Shown here piece by piece: positions 12,196-23,900 of a stretch of 64,000 nt of DNA. This DNA comes from Diplosphaera chodatii (taxonomy: Eukaryota; Chlorophyta; Trebouxiophyceae; Prasiolales; Stichococcaceae), in contig JAALGY010000019.1 in the NCBI GenBank assembly GCA_032358165.1, positions 2,108,001 through 2,172,000 on the forward strand. The letters run 5' to 3'. The position numbers and the translations under genes were made by a program. Under the pieces are notes generated by a model. The model made no database searches and was not told where the DNA came from. It saw nothing but the letters and a program-made list of their open reading frames with translations. The stretch's first letter is position 1; each line of letters opens with the position of its first letter.

Positions 12196-15058
12196 TCACT
12201 TGGGGCCCGTGGGGCTCAGCGGCTCAATCGGCACGGCGGGATACCCTGCACCATGCTTCCGCCCCTGCGCAGGGCCAGCTGTTGCGCGCACATCTGGCTC
12301 TGCATATATGGCATCGCCCTCGCTGCCGCCGTCTGCGCCGTCTCCGGCCTCGCCCGCGCTGCTGCCCGTGGGGCTCAGCGGCTCGACAGGCACGGCGGGA
12401 TACCCTGTGCCGCGGCCGCGCTCCCGCGCAGGGCCTGCTGCTGCACGCACATCCGGCTCCGCATACACTGCATCGCCGCCACTGCCGCTGCCGCGGTCGC
12501 CTCCGCCACCCGCGCTGCCGCCGGTGCCTGCGTCAGCAGGGGGCGCCCCAGCCTCAGCCGCGGCGGGGCTGCCACCTGCTGATGCGCCTGCCGCGCTGGG
12601 CTCCCCAGGGTTGCCTGCGGGCATGTGTAGGCGAGACTGAGCATGATGGACCTTCTCAGTTAGCACACAGGCGCATTCAAGGCTGGGCAACCCGGCCCGC
12701 GCCCAAAGGACTGCGGATCTTTTGCAAGCAGACATGCTGTCCGTGTGTGAACATCGCCATTTGCCAGCGATCTGCTTCTGGAGTCTACAAGCACCCTTCG
12801 ATTCGGGCAAGCTTGCCTGCAAGCAGGCCGGCCTTTGGGAAGTGTGCTTGATACTTGCAGTCATATCGGAAATAGTTACCGGTGACCATGCCGCTCTTCT
12901 GGAAGTAGGCGATGTAGTTGACGCCGGTGTTCTCCGTCATGCGCCACAGCCCGCTGAGCGGGTCGTACGCCATGCCCGCCAGCATCTCCAGCTCCAGCCC
13001 CGCCTTGTCGCCCATCATCACCAGCTCCTCTGTGGATTGGAACTGGAGACCTTATAAGGGCTCACGAATATGCTAAACAGTTGCCTGAAGAGCATCGACC
13101 AATATTCAACTACATGCAGCTCCAGACCCGCCATGCTGCCCATCATTAGCAGCTCCTCTGCATTTGGGTGATGCAGGTTGACCACGGTTGATGGTTCAGG
13201 ACATGGGGCTTCGGCTGCGCCAATCGTCATGGCTGGTGGCCCAGAGCCAGATAATCGATTCTGAAACGAATCGGACCCAACAGCCACCAGGCAGGAGCAG
13301 GGCAGCGGGCCATGGCAGCCATGTGCAGCTGAGCGCACTTGGCGTGATGAACTGGCTCCAGTCGTGGGTGCCGCGCGGCAGCAAGCGCGCCACATACTCC
13401 GCGCCCAGAATCGCAAGCGCATATGCCTGCGAGACACGCAGCAGGTCTCTTGCAGATTGATGTATATGGCCGTTGACGCACGGAGCACACCGACTTGTCT
13501 CACCTGCTAGCAGGCAGAACCTCAGCACTATGTGTCTGCTGGGCCTGGTTAGGCTCCTCTGCTGTCGTGGCTGCCGCAGGGCGCAGCCGCTGCGCACCCT
13601 GCCCGTGCCGACCTGCTGTCCGACATCTCCTGCTGCTGCTTTGGTGCATGTGGCTGCATCGCCTGACCTGTGACCCGGATTGTACATGTCCGCCGGGCCA
13701 TACCCCCACCTGCGGGGTGCGGCTGAGGGTGGACACCAGCACCGCGCCCCAGTCGCGCGTCAGCGCCGCCAGGCTGCCGCAGAACGCCGGCTGGTTGTCC
13801 ACGTGCTCGATCACCTCCAGAGCCGTCACCACATCGAACTTGGCGCCTGCAGTATCAACCGAGTTGCACAGATGATGTTGCACAACGCAACAGCATTGCT
13901 GCGTTGTTCGGACATGCATCCCCTTTCCGTGATGCCTCACATGTGTTTTGAATCCAGCCTGTTTGCAACCCAGCTGTGAGGTAGGGCCACTCCCAACAAG
14001 CCACATGTGAGCAAGGCAGGCACATTTCCTGGCCGCTTCCTACCTTCATCGACCAGCTGCTCTGCCGACGCCTCCCTGTACGTCACGCGCAATTCGATCC
14101 AGGGGTCGTCCTGCGCGTGGCGCTCCGCAATTGCCACACTGGCGGCCGCGACATCGATGCCGGTGACGTGCGCCCCCATACGAGCCAGCGACTGCAGCAG
14201 CAGCCACTTCAGGGTTGCATGCGGGCATGCCCACTTTTCAAGAGCGTATCCCTCAATGTAGTCGTGTAGCAGCTGCTGAGTTCCATATCGGGCGGTAGCA
14301 GTGTAAGAGCAGCGAGATATGGGCACCTCAGACAGCAGTCCGCCGCCGCAGCCGACATCTAGGACGCGCAGCCCCGTCAGCGGCGCCGCTTGCCGATGGT
14401 CCAACCTGAAGCAGCATTCCCAGAGGTCTACTGCATGAATCATGCTGCGGTGGTGAGCGCAGCCAACCCCTTGGCAGCAGATGTGCGACCACTGAGCATG
14501 TGCATGCAGGCCGGTGCAGCACGGGGACGCGTGTGACTCACTGGAAGCAGCGGCAGATGGCGTCGCGGGTGAAGCGCGCCCGCAGCGGGTTCATCGCGTG
14601 CAGCGGCGCCATGGGCCCCTTGGCATCCCACCTGTACGCAGGCTGAGGTGAGCGCTGACTGGCAGACCTTACATGCGCAATTATCCTTTTCGTGTTATTG
14701 TTGTTGTTGGTTGCAAGCTATGGCAAGCCATAGCTTCTCAGGCATGCACTTGGCATGCACTGCTTGCTAGACTGGCAGTGCTGCGTGTTGCCACAGAGTG
14801 GTTGACTGTTCCAAGGCAATGACGCTGCGACGGTCGCACCATTCCGCTGCGAGTGCACCGAACTTGTCTGCCGCGCCCGGCTTGACGGACGAGGCTCGGG
14901 CACTAGTGCTGCCCTTGGGCCGCCCACGCTTGCGCCCACCCTGGGGCAGCTCCTGGCCCTGCTGCTGAGGTGGCTCATGCGGTGCGGGACCTGCCTCGCC
15001 GTCCACCCCTGCAGCGAAGCCGCGGGCGCTGCCCGGCAGGCTGCCGCTGGGCGCTGCT
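12196..15058 (-). CDS. COQ3: Ubiquinone biosynthesis O-methyltransferase COQ3/UbiG, with unusual terminal extensions
   Basis: SAM-dependent methyltransferase that performs both O-methylations of ubiquinone synthesis at the mitochondrial inner membrane. Minus-strand exons in order: about 14830-15058 (GAADKFGALAAEW), about 14543-14631 (WDAKGPMAPLHAMNPLRARF), about 14319-14440 (LRVLDVGCGGGLLSE, the SAM-binding motif I), about 14044-14210 (ARMGAHVTGIDVAAASVAIA), about 13710-13850 (KFDVVTALEVIEHVDNQPAF), about 13370-13440 (AILGAEYVARLLPRGTHDW) and 12880-13029 (AGLELEMLAGMAYDPLSG, TGVNYIAYFQK). A phase-1 donor at 12879/12880 fits an acceptor near 12621. This adds a Gly/Ala/Pro-rich tail of about 140 aa that ends at 12196. 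The first exon holds KRGRPKGS, an AT-hook-like motif. The true start and any mitochondrial presequence were not found, because an in-frame stop lies upstream and the first exon is probably further 5'. Confidence 0.85.
12199..12477 (-). repeat. Two protein-level repeats in the COQ3 C-terminal extension
   Basis: Two 40-codon units, 12358-12477 and 12199-12318, have a period of 159 nt (53 codons). Both contain a YAEPDVRA block and a GYPAVP-x-EPLSPTG block. Several differences are conservative or silent (Val to Ile, Ala to Thr). Between them lies an acidic Gly/Asp/Glu linker. The reading frame is kept across both units, which supports a coding role. Confidence 0.8.
12985..13163 (-). repeat. Duplicated COQ3 exon edge (possible alternative exon)
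   Basis: The start of the exon at 12880-13029 (acceptor, EELVMMGDKAGLELEML) has a close copy 130 nt upstream at 13115-13163 (acceptor, EELLMMGSMAGLELHVV). The copy keeps an AG acceptor and about 16 codons in frame, then stays open into VEYWSMLFRQLF. It is either a decayed exon or an alternative one. Confidence 0.75.
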
Positions 15059-16140
15059 GGTGACTGCACGCTGTAGGTCGTTCTGCATGAGCATCATCTC
15101 GTGTCTATTAAAGCGGTGCATGAGATGCAGGAGATGCCTGCTGCGTCTGCTGTGGTCATCTTGGCAAGAGTTCGCAGTGAAAGCATCATGCGCAGATGAT
15201 CGTACTGATGCAGAACTCGGGGATCGGGGGGTTGAATGTGAGGGTCACCTGCACCCTGGGATGTCTGCCAGGACTGCCTGCTGCACCGATCGCATGTCGC
15301 TGCATGCACTACCCACTGGTGCAGCTTGCTGGGCATTGGATTGCGGCATCAACGCCAGATGCCGCATGCAGCGCATATCACCGGCAGCTTTGCACAGCAT
15401 CCCGGTGCTCGCTGCCGTTCTGCCACTTCTCATTAGCATCATGACAATCACAACTGTGTCGTGATGATCTGGCAGGCCGCCACGAGATCAGAAGCTGCAC
15501 ATTCAATATTATGTTCAGCTATCGACAACCATCGGTGCTGTTTGTTTGACAATGGCATGCCACTTGCATTTCGGAAGCAGCACGTGTGGCAAAATAACGA
15601 CATCCGACGTGGCATGGGCACAAACTGACCAAATGCGATGCACTGTCATTGCGCATTCATGGAGCCACTTCACGTCCTTCAAGGCAGCTCTAGGTGCAAA
15701 TCAGTGCGCGCATCGGTTGCTCCCGGTCGGCTGCACTTTCAGGTCCTGCAATCCCTTCATCGTGTCGGAGACACAACCCAACAGATAACCGCGATGTAGC
15801 CTGACTTCCAGGCCGTTGCTCACTTGCAGTACTGAGCAGCAACGACAGTTGACTAGGCCCTAGGCCTTTGCTTCACACACCTGCTGAGGTGCCCAGACCA
15901 GCGTGCTGGCAGCGCAGCTGACCGGGCAGCCATTTTGGATCGGTTCCGTGACGCTGCATCTTGGTAGTCTGCAGCTTCAGGCCCTTGTCCCCGATAGGAG
16001 CAGCCGCGGGCTGCACACTCCACTCACACGCTGATCTAAGCTGCGGCGCATCAGCTGCCACCGCTGCCGCTGAGCAACATCTCAGTACTCTGCGCTTGCA
16101 GCAGTGTCGCAGCAGCAGCATTACCATCCCTGCACAGAAC
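15059..16140. promoter_or_regulatory. Divergent region between COQ3 and the TVP38-like gene
   Basis: About 1.08 kb between two divergent genes. The missing first exon of COQ3 may lie here. A minus-strand stretch near 15068-15119 encodes MHRFNRHEMMLMQNDLQ but is out of frame with the COQ3 exon. The rest looks non-coding. It should include the promoter of the VTT-domain gene. Confidence 0.4.
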
Positions 16141-19100
16141 ATGGAGTCGGTCAGGGACGGCTTGGCGGCGGTGCGCAGCAACATCGACAGCAGCGTGGCG
16201 CATGTGCGGCGTGCGTCCGGCAGCCTTGCGTCAATCGGCCCCCTGGCCGGCGGCAGCAGCGCCAACCTGGCGGCCGCCGACGAGGACATCGAGCTGCCCA
16301 TCCTGGAGGCCACCACTGCGCTGTCCGACGGGTGTGCACTGGTCGCATGCTGTGCTATGTGATATCCAACCCCGATGTGGCAGCAGACACTGGCAAGAGA
16401 CACTGATGCCATTGTTGTCCACACTACGACAACGTGCCGTTTCTCTGCTGTGGATGCTGACGAGGTGCCAGGGCTTGGAATGCTTTGTCAGCAGGCTGCC
16501 ATGGGTGTCAAATGCTACCGTGCTCCTTGTCAGGTATGCCAGCCCGCGGCCGCTGGACTATCATGATGGCTTCGATGCGGCTGCAGCGCATGCGCACGAG
16601 CAGGAGCAGCACCACATCGAGACGCGCAGCAAAGAGGACAGCGACGATGATCAGGTGGGCAGCATGCTGCAGCCAGTTTAAAGGCTGTGGACGGATGGGC
16701 TAGGGGGACAGCACAGCCGTGCCAGCGGCTGGCCATGGAGCTGCTGACCTTGTCTCAATTGCACGACTGGCTTGAACTGATACAGGCAGCGGTTGGCTTT
16801 CGTACCTACTCACGCATCATGATGGGCGTGATCTTGGTGCCGGCCCCAATGGGAAGTGTCAATCCGTAGGATTTGGAGCTGGGGCGGCGGCAGCCAGCGG
16901 TCGGCAGTGAGTCGGCGCGGCGGCGGGGCTGCTGCGGCGGCGTGTGCTCCTTCATACTGGCGCACTGGAGCAAGGCGGCGGTGCTGGCGCTCGTCGTCAC
17001 CGTCATCGTGCTGTTCTCCGTGCGAGTGCGTCCCACTCTGTAGTGTGTTGGCTTGCCTGTGCTAGCGCTCGGCATCACCGTCATCGTGCTGTTCTTCGTG
17101 GAAATGATGAAGCATGTTGGGTACTACAAAACCACACATGTCACAAATCAGCGACCTCCACAGTGGCAATACTTCACACAGCTGGTTTGCTGCATGGCGT
17201 GCACCGTGCTTATCATCATGCGGCGCAGCCGCGGTCAGAGGCTGCAAACGAGTCAGTGTTGCAAACGAGTCCCATCGTGCAGGGCGTGCGCATCTTTGGC
17301 GAGATCCTGCACTTTTTCGAGCGCTGGAACAACTGGGGCGGCTGGGGCATCTTCATCGGTCTGTTCATCGCCAACGTGACGCTGTTCCTGCCGGGCGTGG
17401 CGCTCATCCTGGGCGCCGGCTTCATCTTCGGGTGAACTGCTGCGTCCCTATTCCTCATGGGTCTAGTTGTACCAGTAGTAGGGTTTTGCTGATGCTGTTC
17501 CTGCCGAGCCTTGCGCAACACATGGATGCTTGCTTCGTGCTTGGATGCTGTATTGCAGCGTCGAACCCCACCTCTCAGGGGATCAGGGGCCTGCTTGCAT
17601 TGTGCCGCAAGCCTGTGCCCTCTGGCCTGTAATAGCATGAACTTTTGCGTCCTTGCAGGTTCTGGAAGGGGCTGCTTGCGTGCTGGGTGGGGGGCGCAAT
17701 AGGCCAGGTGAGGGGCGCGCCAAGGGAGTCCTGCATCAGGCGGCACAATACTCCCTTCCTTGCCACGTTATCTTACGCTTACCACCACGCAGCTGGATCA
17801 CGGGCGGACTGCTGCTGTTAGCACCCATGGCAATTTAGATGCCGGCAACAGCATCCAGCATTTCTTCCTCGGCACCGCGCGTCCCACATTGCAGGGAGCA
17901 TGGCTGCGGCCTGCTGCAGGACCGAGGTGCCTCCCTCCTACTGTGCAAGTCACGTGGCTGGTCGGGCTTGCAGGTGGGCGCGTTCCTCCTGGCGCGGTAC
18001 CTGGTGCGGGACCTGGTGGTGCACTACGTGTCCAAAAAGTGGCCCAAGTGGGACCTCATCGACCACATGCTGGTGCGATCCCTGACTCTGCTGTTACATA
18101 TGAGGCCATACTGGTTGGCAGCTGATGATTTCCTGCTGATGTGGCAATTCAGGAGGACCACAGCCAGTCATCAGCACAGCTACAGTGCGCAACCTGCAGC
18201 GTGGTGTAGTGCAAGAGTCCTGGTGTGGCTGCGTCGCAGACGGCGGAGGGCTGGAAGATCATCCTGCTGCTGCGACTGAGCCCCATCGTGCCCTGGAACC
18301 TGCTCAACATCGCGATGGCGTCCACCAACGTGCCCTTCTGGCAGTTCACCATCGCGTCCGCCGTGGGTGAGCAGTCTAATTGAGCAGCACACTCTCCTCC
18401 ACGTCTCCTGCGTCGCTGGCTGTGCCTGCATGTTGCACCTGCACCCAGAGTTCTTTCCACCCCAATTCATATTGCGGCTCTGCAGTGATGTCCTCTGCTC
18501 AGCTGCCTGACCACCACTGTTTGTGAGCTCGTGACCCACCCAGATGGGTACTTGGCTGATTCGTCCCTCAACCGAAGCTGTCTGAACAAATGCTCCGGTG
18601 GGCTGCAGGCATCGGCTTTGAGACGAGCGTGCTCACGTACTTTGGCAGCCTGGCGCACAACATCCGGGAGATCGTGTCGGGGGATGCCAAGCCCCAGGGC
18701 CCCGTCGTGTACGTGCTGGCGAGCGTGAGCGTCTTCACCGCGGTGCTCGCCGCCGCGCTGGCCACCATCTCCGTCAAGTGCGCACCCACGGCAGCACCTG
18801 TAAGCTCTCAGCTGGCCGTTGCACGGGGCGGTGCTGCAACCTGCCGCCTCCTGCAACGATGTGTCAGCTGCGTGCATGATCCTGAACGGCAGGTCGGGTG
18901 TGTTGGTTCCTGCGACGACAGGCCTGTGCAAGCTTATGTTTCTGAATGTGACGCTGGTGTTGGATGCGCACAGGCGGGCGTTGCGCCGGGCGGACGCCTT
19001 CAAACAGGCGCAGACGGCAGACGACGACAGCAGCGGGGACGTGGGCGGCACAGAGACCTATGCCTTCCTGCCGCAGGTGCCGCTGGCCCCAATTGCTCAG

Positions 19101-20335
19101 TGTGCTGCCAGTACTTTGCCTAAACGCCATGCAAGTTCCCAATGTAGCTGTGATGCTGGTGTGTAGAACCCCCTTCGCACCTGTTTGCACCGGTGGCACC
19201 AGCGGGTCCTGCTGCGCCTTGAGCCACAATTGCAGTGCTGACATCCGCGGGCCCGTTGTTAAATGAGCCAGAGTGCTGCACCAAAGTTCACGGCCCGGAC
19301 CAACCTAATCAGTGCACCCAAACTCCATATAATGAGCTGCAGGCTTTACCGCACGAGGGGCCGACCTTCTCCAGCGCTGCGCCTCCGGACCCGCGGGATG
19401 CATACGCCCCCTCAGACGACGGCAGCCCCCGGGGCGCCCCGCAGCGGCCGCCCGCTGATGCCCAGAAGACCGGCTCTGGGTGGGTCCAAGACCCGCTCGG
19501 CGGCAATGGCCTGGACGGGCTGCATCCAGCGTGTGGCAGTGTCCCAGCGAAACAAGCATGCTGTGATAGCTGCTGAGCACATGATATAGTTGTGTCGCTA
19601 TGTCGATTTGGTTTGTGTGGTTGTACTCATCGGATGTGACTGATTGTGCTCAGCCGCGGTTGCTGCAGGTTCGACAGCGACGAGAGCGGCGGCATGCGCA
19701 TGCTGCCAATCAGCGGTGTTCCCGGCAGCGGCGGCTGGCGTGACGCTGACAGCAGCGTGTACGGCAGCGCGCACGGCAGCAGCGGCAGCGACGGCAGCTA
19801 CATCAAGGTCAGCCGCTGCGACTTCTGGCATGTGTGGAGCTTCCATTGCCGGCCGGTCTGCTGCCTATGGTTCTTGGCACAGCTATGTTCTTGAAGCTTG
19901 CATCATCCCTATTTTATCCTTGCCGTGGCCACAGCCACAGCCTGTATGCGCAACTCATTCATGCTGTAATGTACAAATGCCGCTTCTGCGTCCTTCATTA
20001 AAGGGTTGCTGATGGTCGACCAGATGCCAGAGCAGGCAGTACAGGGTGGGCAGCTTCGCCGGCAACTGGGCCGCAGGGTGCCAGGCAGCAGCGCCAACGG
20101 CGGCATTGAGATGCGGCACAGCAGCAGCGGCGACAGCGTGGTTTTATCACAGCACTCCCCTCAGCAGCACGGCGCGACCCTGCCCATCAGCGCCCTGGCC
20201 CCGGCGGCAGCAGGAGGCAGGAAGCAGGGACTCGGCGGGGCCCAGGGTGAAGAAGAAGGCCTGGAATTTGGCAGCGACGATGGCTCGTCACCACGCGTGC
20301 TCAGCGATACTTCAGTGGGAAACCAACAACCCTAG
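16141..20335 (+). CDS. TVP38/TMEM64-family membrane protein (VTT/SNARE-associated Golgi domain)
   Basis: Multi-pass protein of the DedA/VTT superfamily, whose eukaryotic members act in the Golgi and ER, some as lipid scramblases. Exons: 16141-16331 (MESVRDGLAAVRSNIDSSVA), 16534-16654, 16870 to about 17025 (first membrane span, KAAVLALVVTVIVLF), then from 17281 GVRIFGEILHFFERW and LFIANVTLFLPGVALILGAG. Later exons carry FWKGLLACWVGGAIGQ, VGAFLLARYLVRDLVV and KIILLLRLSPIVPWNLLNIA followed by VPFWQFTIASAV. The exon from about 18605 gives GIGFETSVLTYFGSLAHNIR and a further span (VYVLASVSVFTAVLAAAL). The LRLSPxxPxNLLN and VPFWQ blocks are diagnostic for the family. The long C-terminus to 20335 is Ser/Gly-rich and probably cytosolic. 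Exons between 18960 and 20000 are less certain. Confidence 0.87.
16981..17106 (+). repeat. Tandem partial duplicate of a membrane-span exon in the TVP38-like gene
   Basis: The 3' part of the exon (16981-17029, VLALVVTVIVLFSVRV) is repeated at 17059-17106 (VLALGITVIVLFFVEM). About 40 of 48 bases agree, and TCACCGTCATCGTGCTGTTC is identical. The copy lies in the following intron and is still open. It could be a remnant or an alternative 3' exon end. Confidence 0.75.
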
Positions 20336-20922
20336 CAGGGCTGCGGCTGGCCATGTGGCGCCAGGCTTGGCTGTGTCTACCGGCTTAATGCACTCGAAGT
20401 GTAGTCCTCAGACATGAGCGGCTGCCACAGCAGTCAGCTGCAGAGTGAAGCACAGCTGGCTTGCAAAGTGACAGGTACATATCGTGCAGTGCTGCCAGCT
20501 TGTTTCGTGAAGCAGCTTCATATACTTGATGACGCCTGCCTGCAAACTGGTTCCTGCTGTTTGGCTCATCTCCCAGAGCAGGAGCCCGCCAGCCATTGAT
20601 GCTCTGATGATGCTCACAAAGCCTGCCAGGTGTCAGCCTGTACGCTCTGCAGAGCATAGCCATGCATTCTCGTGTGCACAGGCAACTTGACTAGTGCCGC
20701 TGTTGTGTGCAAGCAATGTGGAGTCTGAGTAGAACCTCGACAGGCATTCTGCATTTCAGTATGGGGTACTCATGCACACGGGCCCATCCTCTTCTCACAA
20801 CGCAAGCCACCCACTAACCTCTATGCCATATGTATCATGAGCAGACAGTGCATCCCGCTGCCCATGCTACTGCAGCAGCAGTGCACAACACTGATCTGCC
20901 GTCTATGTTCCTGCACTACGCG
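20336..20922. other. Convergent 3' region between TVP38-like and DAK genes
   Basis: About 590 bp between two converging stop codons. It should contain both 3' UTRs. I see no coding or repeat signal. Confidence 0.5.
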
Positions 20923-23900
20923 TCATCCAGCCAGAGCCTTTGCCACGGCGTCAATCCAGGCCGCCGCCGCCATTGCGCCGGGGTCAGGCGTGGCCCGCAG
21001 CACGTGCGCGGGGACGTAGCTGGAGCGCCCCGCCCCCGCCGCCATCCTGACGGTCGCCTCCGCCCCCTGCTGCGCCGCGGCCGCCGCGGCCGACGCCGCG
21101 CCAGCCGCGCTGGCGTCTGCATTGCCTGCAGGCGGTCACGCGTGCCCCTCAGGAGCGTTTGCAGACATATCAGGGCGGCTGACCCTGGGAACTCCATGCA
21201 GCGGGTTGCTCATCCGCGGCTGCTGCAAACCCCTCTGCTCCGAATCCATCACGTCAAGGGACAACCTGCAAAGAAGGCGAAATGCGCATGGCCAGGAGCT
21301 GAGAATGCGCACCTGCTGCCTTTTCCAGGTTGTCCACAGCCGGCAGCAGCGCATCCAGCATGGTGCGGTCGCCTGCGCCTGCGCCGCCGTACCGCTGTAC
21401 CGCGTCCACCCCCGCCCGTGCCGCGGCGGCCCAGGCGCCCCTGTCGGCGCCGCCGCTCCTGCACAGCCGCTAAAGAAGCATGACGAAGTGTCATGCGATG
21501 TACTTGCGCTTCCACAGTAGCCCGCGAGCATGCTTGCACGCTTCGAGACAAAGTGCAAACATGGGTGTCACAACCAGCGACACGGCATGAGGGAACAGAG
21601 CCAGCAGTAGTTGTTGCAGAAGAGTGGCATGCAGCATCCACCTGGTAAGGGACGCTGCCGCAGCGGCCAGCAGCACGTGGTACAGCCCGCCAGACGTGCC
21701 TCCGGCTGCGCGCCCGATGCTGTCGCCGACCGCGGCCAGCGTCGCAGACGCATCGTCCAGGGGGTATGAGGATGCCAAGTCCTGCACGCCACCAGGCAGC
21801 TGTGTGCTCAATGCTGATGCAAGCAAGGGTTGTCTCAACGACCTGACGTGAGCCCTGGTCTGCACCCCGACGCCTTTGCACTGCCTTCACAAGTGCAAAC
21901 TTTGGCAACCTAACGCTGGGATTGAGGGCGCACGCACCTCCCGGATGGCCTCCGCCGCCAGCTTCAGGGTGGACCCGCAGTCGCCGTCGCCCACCCTGGA
22001 GTCCAGCTCGTCGAGCTCCGCCGCCCGCTGTGCCACCGCCGCCGCCGCCGCGCCGACGCAGCGCTCCAGGGCGGCGGCTGAGGCGGATAGCGCAGCCGGC
22101 CTGCCGGCGGGCTGGGCTGCGGCGCGGCTGCCAGGCGGCTGCGGCATTGGTGCCGGGGTGACGTCGCTGCGCACCGATGCAGGCTGGGAGGGCCACCCCG
22201 GCACCTGGTCCAGGGGGCAGAGCACCCGCGTCAGCACGTTGCTGTACAGGAATTCGAGTGGAAATGCACAGGAAACTCGTCTGTGCAGGCCTATGCTGAC
22301 GCGCCCACTGTCCCGACCCCAACGGCGGCAGCTTTCCATCGTGGCAGCGACCGCTGGCGGGGAGCCCAGCCTTTGTATGTGTCAGGACGAGATGCCCGGC
22401 AGGTTTGCGGTTTTGCACCTGCACTGCAGCGTCCAGCCGCTGCAGCCGGCCGCCGTCCAGCTGCAGCAGCGACAGCGAGAAGCCCGCCATGTCGAGCGCC
22501 GTCATGTAGTTGCCCACATACAGCCGCTGCACGTCCACCTGCACATGGTGCTGGCTTGGTCACACTTCTGACCAATCAGGGTCCCGCACATGCATCCGTA
22601 CTGGGAGAGCAACAGGGAACATGACAGAGAGTTTCGTGGTGTGGGTCCACCTCGCTGTCTGCTCTCATCTTTGCAGCCTTGGTCGCCTGGCCGCTGACAG
22701 GTGCAAGCCTTGATCTTTCCAAGCATTCAGCTCCTCCCTTAGCAACTGCACAATATATGCCCTGCCGAGCGCGTCACCTTCAGGGAGTCCCTTGCGTGCG
22801 CCAGAGCGCCGCCCGCCGCCACGTGCAGCTCCATCGCGGTGGTCGCGCCCAGGCCGTTGACCAGCAGCGCCACAGGGTGGCCCGCCCGCAGCTCCAGGTG
22901 CGGCAGGTGCGTCCTGGATGGGTCCCGCCCCGCGATTCGGTCCAGAATCTGTGCTTTCAGAAGCATATCATGAACTGGAGGTAGGACCACTGGTGGAAGT
23001 TGCCAACGTTCCGGACCAGCAGGACTTCCATGGCCCAGCGGAGCTTCAGCAGTGTAGTTACTGGCAGGATGTCGCAGCGACCCCGGGGAGAAAGCTGGCC
23101 GTGTACCGCAGGATGGCAGAGCCACCCTTGCGGGTCCAACAGCTGCACTGGAAGGGCACCTGGGCCACGATGTCGTCCACCGGCTGCGCGGGCACTGTCT
23201 CCGCCCCTGGCTCGCCGTGGATGCCCAGGCCCATCTCCATGTCGCCCGCTTTGATCCTGCGCAGGCATGCGACACGCCATTGGTGTCAGCAGACCCATAC
23301 GGTGCATGCAACTGGTCCAGGCTGCTTGCAGTGGTGCTGCATGGGCCACGTGGCTCGAGCAGCCGGCCATGCTGCATGCTGACTGGCAATCGTCGGTTGC
23401 AAGTTGTTGTTCAGGTGTGTGCCAATGTGACCTCTGTTGAGCTGCAGCTGCTGAGTCCAGGCAGAGCAGCGTCAATCTTACTACCTGTCCGAGGGCTGCC
23501 CGCCTGGCAGCGTGCATGCTGAGGTGGCGACGCCCATCGAACCCACCGCCGCCGCTGCCGCCTCTGCAGCGACGTCTACCAGTGACAGTCCTGCTGCCGC
23601 TGCTGCCCCCGCCACCTGGCATTGTGAGACAGCCATAGTAGGCCACATGATACGGTGGCCTTCTGTGCATCTGGTCCACCTTGGCGTCTTTTGAACCGCT
23701 CCAGCAGTGCGGCCAGCCGTCTCAGGATTGCTGGCGCCAATACATTAGTTCTGCGACACTCTATCCAGATGCATCGATGCCCCGCTGGAGGGATTAGTCC
23801 CCGCAGGGTATCAAGCGTGGGCACCTTGTGCACAAAGACGGTGCCTGCGACGCCGCGGCGCCCCGTGATGCCCTTCGCCTCCAGCGCGCAGTCATCCGCT

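Noticed and set aside
12052..12582. Plus-strand ORFs over the COQ3 repeat region
   Set aside because: The repeats make all frames open. Only the minus frame keeps the two units similar at the protein level and joins COQ3 in phase.
15068..15119. MHRFNRHEMMLMQNDLQ as the COQ3 mitochondrial presequence
   Set aside because: It is out of frame with the COQ3 first exon and no donor-acceptor pair restores the frame.
21249..22544. Minus-strand 431-codon ORF
   Set aside because: It reads through DAK exons and introns and is mostly out of the DAK frame. Splicing gives the recognisable protein instead.
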